Assembly (NCBI RefSeq): GCF_007997085.1
Contig: NZ_VORR01000040.1
Span: forward strand, 1-38,612
Direction: 5' to 3'
Source: Polaribacter sp. IC066
GTDB lineage: Bacteria > Bacteroidota > Bacteroidia > Flavobacteriales > Flavobacteriaceae
Length of the DNA stretch: 38,612 nt
Shown here: piece after piece, positions 34,055-38,612 of the stretch
Layout of the letters: each line of letters opens with the position of its first letter
How positions within the stretch are numbered: the stretch's first letter is position 1
Notes under the pieces: model-generated
What the model saw: only the letters and a program-made list of their open reading frames with translations
What the model was told of the DNA's origin: nothing
The model's database searches: none
Made by a program: the position numbers and the translations under genes

Positions 34055-36376
34055 TTAACCAATAATTTTTAATTTCACAAAACGTAACAAAAGATTTTTC
34101 TTTCCGGCAGTGCCAAATTTAATCATCGCTTTTTTATCGGGGCCTTTGCCTTCTAAAGAAAGTACTTCTCCTCTACCAAAACGCTCATGCTCAATGATAT
34201 TACCAACAGCAATATCATTATCGAATAAATTTGCTTTAGAGGCAGTTTCTGATGCCTTTTTTAGATTTTTAGGAACAACAATTTCTTTCTTTTTTAACAA
34301 ATCACGCTCGGCTTTTTTACGTTGAATTGGTTTTTGAAAACGAATTCCTTTTGGTGAGTCCTCAAAAATGCTCTTATCTATAAAGTTATTTACAGAAGAT
34401 TCTGGTTTTTTTGAAGTAATATAATGCAAATATTGCTCATCAATTTCTTCTAAAAATCGACTCGGTTCTGCATCAATTAATTTTCCCCATCGATAACGAG
34501 TTTGAGCATATGTTAAATAAGCAACTTTTTCTGCTCTTGTAATGGCTACGTAAAATAATCTGCGCTCCTCTTCTAACTCACTTCTGGTATTCATGCTCAT
34601 TGCAGACGGAAATAAGTTTTCTTCAAGACCAACAATATACACATACATATATTCTAAACCTTTCGATTGGTGAATGGTCATTAAAGACACACTTGGCTTA
34701 TCATCATCCTTTTTAGAATCAAAGTCTGTGGCTAAAGCAACATCTTCTAAAAAAGAAGTTAAAGATGCATCTTCTCCTTGTTCTATTTTATCGGTAATAA
34801 AATCTTTAATTCCGTTTAACAGTTCTTGAACATTTTCTACTTTACTAATCGCTTCTGGAGTGCCGTCTTTTTCTAAATCTTTAATTAATTTTGCCTGTTT
34901 AACGACGATTTCTGCAATTTCAAATGCATTTTTAGTTTGCGATTCTATTTGCAAACTTAAAATCATGTTCATAAAATTCCGGAGCTTATTTTTAGTTCCA
35001 ACATTTATTTTTAAATCTATTTTATCAATGTATTTTAAAACATCAAAAATTGATTTTTTATAATGGTTTGCTGCAATGGTGAGCCTATCGATAGTAGTTG
35101 CACCAATTCCTCTTGCCGGATAGTTGATAATTCTCTTAAACGCTTCCTCGTCATTTGGGTTGATTAAAATACGTAAATAAGACAAAATATCTTTGATTTC
35201 TTTTCTTTGGTAAAAAGAAATTCCGCCATAAATTTTATAATCAATTCCTTTTTTTCTTAATGCGTCTTCAATGGCTCTAGATTGTGAGTTTGTTCTGTAC
35301 AATACACAAAAATCATCGGGTGTTAGTTGATGATTCATTTGGTTTTCCCAAATAGATTGGGCTACAAAACGACCTTCTTCTCCGTCAGAAATGGTACGCA
35401 TTACGTTGATAGAATCTCCGGCGTCATTAGACGTCCAAACTTCTTTATCTAATTTTGTTTTGTTCCTTGCAATTACTGAATTTGCAGCGTTCACAATATT
35501 TTTTGTTGACCGATAATTTTGCTCAAGCTTAAACGTTTTTACATCCGGATAATCCTTCTGAAAATTTAAAATATTCTCGATATTGGCACCTCTAAAACTA
35601 TAAATACTTTGAGAGTCATCACCAACCACACAAATATTACCAAACTTATCGGCCAAAGCTCTTACAATTATATATTGCGAGTGGTTTGTATCTTGATACT
35701 CATCGACCATAATATACCTAAAACGGTCTTGGTATTTTGCTAATGATTCAGGAAAACGTGCTAGTAATTCGTTTGTTCTCAACAATAAATCATCAAAATC
35801 CATAGCACCCGCTTTAAAACATCGGTCTACATAATTTTTATAGATATCGCCTACTTTTGGCCTGCTTGCATTCTTATCTGCTTCTTGTAAATCAGCATTA
35901 TTGAAATACGCTCTTACAGTAACTAAACTATTTTTAAAGGATGAAATTCTGCCTAAAATTTGCTTTGGTTTATACCGTTCTTTGTCTAAACCCATTTCCT
36001 TAATAATAGAGCTTATCAATCGAACAGAATCTTGTGTATCGTAAATCGTAAAGTTTGATGGAAAACCTAATTTATCTGCTTCTGAACGTAAAATTCTGGC
36101 AAAAACAGAGTGAAAAGTTCCCATCCAAAGATTTTTAGCTTCACTTTGCCCAACAACTCCAGCAATTCTTGCCTTCATTTCTTTGGCAGCTTTGTTGGTA
36201 AATGTTAGCGATAAAATGTTAAAGGCATCAACTCCAGATTGCATTAAATGTGCAATTCTATAGGTTAAAACACGTGTTTTACCAGAGCCTGCACCTGCAA
36301 TAATGATCATAGGCCCATCTTTCTGTAAGACTGCCTCTTTTTGTGCTTCGTTTAAAGAATTTAAGTATGTATTCAA
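34055..36376 (-). CDS. uvrD: UvrD/PcrA-type superfamily 1 DNA helicase
   Basis: A 773-residue 3'-5' DNA helicase acting in nucleotide excision and mismatch repair and in clearing recombinase filaments. Motifs: Q motif LNEAQKEAVL near 8-17, Walker A AGAGSGKT at 27-34, TFTNKAAKEMKARI near 58-71, Walker B DEYQDTN at 225-231, GDDSQSIYSFRGA, and the C-terminal motifs SLMTIHQSKGLEY and LFYVAITRAE. A Tudor-like C-terminal tail (VGNIIEHERFGRGEVLSLEGKG) is typical of PcrA. The start is TTG at 36374-36376: no in-frame ATG lies just upstream and the next internal Met would remove the Q motif. It is divergent from the SatD operon, whose palindromes lie 156-231 bases ahead of this start. Confidence 0.95.
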   Translation of the reverse strand: MNTYLNSLNEAQKEAVLQKDGPMIIIAGAGSGKTRVLTYRIAHLMQSGVDAFNILSLTFTNKAAKEMKARIAGVVGQSEAKNLWMGTFHSVFARILRSEADKLGFPSNFTIYDTQDSVRLISSIIKEMGLDKERYKPKQILGRISSFKNSLVTVRAYFNNADLQEADKNASRPKVGDIYKNYVDRCFKAGAMDFDDLLLRTNELLARFPESLAKYQDRFRYIMVDEYQDTNHSQYIIVRALADKFGNICVVGDDSQSIYSFRGANIENILNFQKDYPDVKTFKLEQNYRSTKNIVNAANSVIARNKTKLDKEVWTSNDAGDSINVMRTISDGEEGRFVAQSIWENQMNHQLTPDDFCVLYRTNSQSRAIEDALRKKGIDYKIYGGISFYQRKEIKDILSYLRILINPNDEEAFKRIINYPARGIGATTIDRLTIAANHYKKSIFDVLKYIDKIDLKINVGTKNKLRNFMNMILSLQIESQTKNAFEIAEIVVKQAKLIKDLEKDGTPEAISKVENVQELLNGIKDFITDKIEQGEDASLTSFLEDVALATDFDSKKDDDKPSVSLMTIHQSKGLEYMYVYIVGLEENLFPSAMSMNTRSELEEERRLFYVAITRAEKVAYLTYAQTRYRWGKLIDAEPSRFLEEIDEQYLHYITSKKPESSVNNFIDKSIFEDSPKGIRFQKPIQRKKAERDLLKKKEIVVPKNLKKASETASKANLFDNDIAVGNIIEHERFGRGEVLSLEGKGPDKKAMIKFGTAGKKNLLLRFVKLKIIG

Positions 36377-36531
36377 TAGAATGTTTTGATAGATTTTAAA
36401 AGTGTGAATTTAACCAAACTTTTTGTTTTTTTAAAGAGAGATAGCGAGTTTTTATTCACAAGTTATTATTTTAAAATTGAGATAAGATGAACTAAGGTTT
36501 TAGAATCTATAAACCATATCAACTCAATTAT

Positions 36532-36607
36532 TATCTGCCTATAGGCAGATAAATATAAATATCTGCCTATAGACAGATAAATTAAATTATCTGCTTATAG
36601 GCAGATA
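36532..36607. promoter_or_regulatory. Three 20-bp palindromes at exact 28-bp pitch: candidate operator array
   Basis: Copies lie at 36532-36551, 36560-36579 and 36588-36607. The first, TATCTGCCTATAGGCAGATA, is a perfect palindrome; the second and third each differ from it at one base within the inner part. The 8-bp spacers (AATATAAA and AATTAAAT) are pure A/T and unrelated in detail, so selection seems to be on the palindromes and their spacing. The third copy ends directly before the TTTTTG -33 element of the SatD operon. A protein binding as a regularly spaced dimer array is the simplest reading; the helix-turn-helix of the SatD-family protein is a natural candidate, but a regulator encoded elsewhere or control of uvrD are possible. 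Confidence 0.85.
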
Positions 36608-36641
36608 TTTTTGCTTTTTTATGCGATAAAGTATATCTTTG
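36608..36641 (+). promoter_or_regulatory. Promoter of the SatD-DUF3307 operon
   Basis: TTTTTG at 36608-36613 and TATCTTTG at 36634-36641, with 20 bases between TTG and TA, give a full match to the Bacteroidota -33/-7 consensus. Transcription should start near 36647, about 14 bases ahead of the ATG. Confidence 0.8.
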
Positions 36642-36660
36642 ATAAAAATTAATCATTCTA

Positions 36661-37278
36661 ATGACAAGTATTTTAACAGGCGATATTATCAATTCTAGAA
36701 AGAAAGACGATAATTTATGGCTAAAGACTTTAAAAGAAATCTTGAATACTTTTGGTAACGCTCCAAAATATTGGCAAATTTATAGAGGAGATAGTTTTCA
36801 ATTAGAAATAGAAAACTGTGAAAAAGCCTTTTATGCTGCGCTAAAAATAAAAGCTGCACTTAAAAAAATAGGTACTGTTGATGTTAGAATTGGCATCGGA
36901 ATTGGAAAAAAAGAATTTGATGCTGACAAAATTACAGAAGCTAACGGAGAAGCATTTATAAATTCTGGATTTGCTTTTGACACCTATTTAAAAAAACAAT
37001 CATTAGCCCTAAAAACGCCTTGGCCAGCAATCGATGAAGAATTAAATATTGCCTTTGATTTGGCTTTATTAACCATGGATTCTTGGACTGTAAATTCTGC
37101 CGAAGTATTTAAAATTTCATTAGAAGATGAAAATGCAACACAAAAAGAAATTGCTGCTATTTTAAGAATTACCCAAGGTAGAGTTAGTGAACGACAAAAA
37201 AGAGCTGGTTTCGAGCAAGTGATGAAATTAGAACAACGATTTCAGAAATTAATCCACCAGAAAATAAACAGACACTAA
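36661..37278 (+). CDS. SatD-family protein with a C-terminal helix-turn-helix
   Basis: A 205-residue soluble protein. Residues 1-115 follow the SatD family: SILTGDIINSRK at 3-14, YRGDSFQLEI at 41-50, VRIGIGIGKK at 75-84 and ANGEAFINSGFAFD at 94-107. Residues of about 157-186 (ENATQKEIAAILRITQGRVSERQKRAGF) read as a helix-turn-helix. The order and residues of the N-terminal motifs (TGD, then GDSF, then VRIGIGIG, then GEAFxxSG) recall class III nucleotide cyclase domains (DIxGST, GDGF, VRIGIHTG, GxxVNxA), with D8 and D44 at the metal positions; this is my inference, not established. It is the first gene of an operon with DUF3307 (stop and start overlap by one base). The named Streptococcus SatD belongs to an acid-tolerance/secretion locus; the role here is unknown. 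Confidence 0.82.
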   Translation: MTSILTGDIINSRKKDDNLWLKTLKEILNTFGNAPKYWQIYRGDSFQLEIENCEKAFYAALKIKAALKKIGTVDVRIGIGIGKKEFDADKITEANGEAFINSGFAFDTYLKKQSLALKTPWPAIDEELNIAFDLALLTMDSWTVNSAEVFKISLEDENATQKEIAAILRITQGRVSERQKRAGFEQVMKLEQRFQKLIHQKINRH

Positions 37279-37997
37279 TGATCTTATTTTTAAAATTTTT
37301 ATTGGCGCATATTTTAGGCGATTTTGTTTTTCAGTCAGAAAAATGGATAAAAGATAAAGAAGAACATAAAGCAAAATCAACCAAATTATACGCTCATATT
37401 GGTGTTCATGCTATTTTATTATTGCTACTTCTTCAATTTAATTTACAAGATTATTGGCTCGTATTTTTACTAATTATCATTTCTCATTATGGAATCGATT
37501 TGTTAAAGTTATACCTTCAAAAGAAGAAAACAAAACGAATTTGGTTTTTTGTAGACCAAGTTTTACACCTTTTAATCATAACAATTGCTACTTTTATTTA
37601 TACTGACTTTTCATTTTCAATAGCTTCTATCGTCACAGAGAAAAATTTATTATTTTTGATCTTTTTGCTATTGGTTGTTTCTGTTTCTGCAATTATCATC
37701 AAACTGATTATTACGCAATGGAATCCTGAAAAGAAACAAGAAAACGACGATTCTTTAGCAAAAGCAGGGCGCTACATTGGTATTTTAGAACGTTTATTTG
37801 TGTTCACTTTTGTCATTACAAACCACTGGGAAGCGATTGGATTTTTGTTGGCAGCAAAATCTGTTTTTAGATTCGGAGATTTAACATCATCTAAAGATAG
37901 AAAATTGACCGAATATATTTTAATCGGAACTTTATTAAGTTTTGGGATTGCGATACTTTTAGGAGTTTTATATTTGTACGTTTTAAATTTACTTTAA
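37278..37997 (+). CDS. DUF3307 family membrane protein
   Basis: A 239-residue inner-membrane protein with about six hydrophobic segments. It starts FLLAHILGDFVFQSEKW, where H11, D15 and Q19 lie on one helix face and define DUF3307, then has LYAHIGVHAILL and ISHYGIDLLKLYL, each with polar residues within membrane helices, suggesting a metal- or substrate-binding pocket in the bilayer. The C-terminal half (KAGRYIGILERLFVFTFV, and AAKSVFRFGDL) is also conserved in the family. The reaction is unknown. Its ATG overlaps the SatD stop codon (TAATG), so translation is coupled, and the family frequently sits next to SatD genes. Confidence 0.85.
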   Translation: MILFLKFLLAHILGDFVFQSEKWIKDKEEHKAKSTKLYAHIGVHAILLLLLLQFNLQDYWLVFLLIIISHYGIDLLKLYLQKKKTKRIWFFVDQVLHLLIITIATFIYTDFSFSIASIVTEKNLLFLIFLLLVVSVSAIIIKLIITQWNPEKKQENDDSLAKAGRYIGILERLFVFTFVITNHWEAIGFLLAAKSVFRFGDLTSSKDRKLTEYILIGTLLSFGIAILLGVLYLYVLNLL

Positions 37998-38000
37998 TCT

Positions 38001-38402
38001 ATGGAAGATAAATTATTAGAGAGTATTGCGTATATTTTACCTGCAGCTGTTACTGGTTTTGTGGCTTATTATATGTTTAACGGATTTATAAAAAATAAAA
38101 ATTCTGAAAAAAAATTAGAATTGTTTGCAGCAAAAAGAAAAGATTCTTTACCCATTAAATTACAAGCTTATGAAAGACTTTTATTATTTTGTGAGCGTAT
38201 TAACCCTGTAAAAATGCTGGTAAGAATTCAACCATTATCAACGGATACAAATGCATATTTACAGCTTTTAATTGGCAATATAGAACAAGAGTTTGAGCAT
38301 AATTTGGTACAACAAATTTATATTTCTAATGACACTTGGACGGCCATTTACGCATCTAAAAGTGCCGTTATACTCAATACATTTAGGTTTTCGGGAACAT
38401 AA
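38001..38402 (+). pseudogene. DUF7935-like membrane-anchored protein, 3' end probably lost to an IS630-type insertion
   Basis: A 133-residue frame with one N-terminal membrane helix (residues 8-28, SIAYILPAAVTGFVAYYMF) and a cytosolic part: KLQAYERLLLFCERINP, VRIQP, then EFEHNLVQQIYISNDTW. This matches a family common in Flavobacteriia (I believe DUF7935) whose members are normally about 170-180 residues. The frame breaks off after the TWTAIYASKSAVI region with RFSGT and a stop, just where an IS630-type element seems to begin, so the true C-terminus is missing. It starts 3 bases after the DUF3307 stop codon and could be the third gene of that operon. Truncation is inferred from expected length. 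Confidence 0.62.
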
Positions 38403-38612
38403 AATTTCATGGTCTAATTATTGATATTAAATTACTGTTTTTCAGTTATTTAAGCACTATATTTTTGTTATTTTGAGTAATATTTAGTATCTTTATATTG
38501 TTGATATTCAGATGTATGACTATAAAATTATCACAAGAAGAGAAAATTACAATTAAACAATTACACCGTAATTGTAAACAAAGAAAACATGCCGATAAAC
38601 TAAAAGCTATTC
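38386..38612 (+). mobile_element. Left part of an IS630-type element (runs off the right edge)
   Basis: The sequence from about 38386, behind a TA dinucleotide at 38384-38385, no longer fits the DUF7935 gene and leads into a transposase start at 38516. IS630 elements insert at TA, in keeping with a boundary of this kind. The terminal inverted repeat cannot be confirmed because the other end is outside the window, so the left limit is approximate. Confidence 0.5.
38516..38612 (+). CDS. IS630-family transposase, N-terminal fragment
   Basis: From the ATG at 38516 to the edge there are 32 codons, beginning MTIKLSQEEKITIKQLHRNC and continuing KQRKHADKLKAI. This matches the N-terminal helix-turn-helix region of IS630-family transposases (LSxEER...L.....K....ADRLKAILLL). 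The catalytic DDE domain would lie beyond the edge. An ATG at 38512 is in another frame and gives no recognisable protein. Confidence 0.72.
   Translation, partial: MTIKLSQEEKITIKQLHRNCKQRKHADKLKAI

Noticed and set aside
36532..36607. Three evenly spaced repeats taken for a small CRISPR array
   Set aside because: The repeats are full palindromes, the spacers are only 8 bp of A/T, there are just three units and no cas genes nearby; the place next to a promoter points to operators.

Overview
The window is chromosomal DNA of a low-GC member of the Bacteroidota, almost certainly a marine Flavobacteriaceae close to Polaribacter or Tenacibaculum. This rests on flavobacterial families (DUF4290, DUF2490, Rossmann-like/DUF2520, DUF7935), the aconitase type, AT-rich spacers, the near absence of Shine-Dalgarno sequences, and several Bacteroidota-type -7 boxes (TAnnTTTG). 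No sequence search was run; all family names come from reading the proteins.

Layout. 1-834: the first 25 codons of an IS1595-type transposase at the left edge, then a gene-poor stretch with one copy of a degenerate dispersed repeat. 835-5062: an SLC13 permease, PEP carboxykinase and a DUF2490 outer-membrane protein. 5207-8984: a trans-sulfuration PLP enzyme, a DUF2520/KdsC-like pair, DUF2147 and protein-isoaspartate methyltransferase. 9198-11982: a Gfo/Idh/MocA oxidoreductase, 3-hydroxybutyryl-CoA dehydrogenase and a PagL-like lipid A deacylase. 12330-13850: divergent dps and oxyR, an oxidative-stress pair. 13963-19135: an ABC-F ATPase, a thioredoxin-like lipoprotein and a DEAD-box RNA helicase with a structured leader. 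19276-25541: a 5'-nucleotidase lipoprotein, a six-repeat CHRD lipoprotein, HMG-CoA lyase and an MFS transporter. 25591-26315: repeats and a compact IS200/IS605 element. 26503-31279: aconitase, RNase P RNA, a candidate small RNA, dnaJ and grpE. 31362-36376: a NUMOD4/HNH protein, murA, DUF4290 and UvrD-type helicase. 36532-38402: three evenly spaced palindromes, a strong promoter, SatD-family and DUF3307 genes, and a DUF7935 gene that looks cut short by an IS630-type element running off the right edge.

Most genes are core housekeeping. The best candidates for something little described are: (i) the SatD-DUF3307 operon, with three 20-bp palindromes at exactly 28-bp pitch abutting its -33 box and a cyclase-like motif order in SatD; (ii) a promoter-hairpin-terminator unit between dnaJ and rnpB; (iii) a degenerate dispersed repeat at 371-504 and 12015-12220. 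Three housekeeping proteins also carry coherent changes at key sites: MurA has Asp in place of the catalytic Cys, DnaJ lacks one of its two zinc sites, and the ABC-F protein appears to keep only one canonical ATP site.
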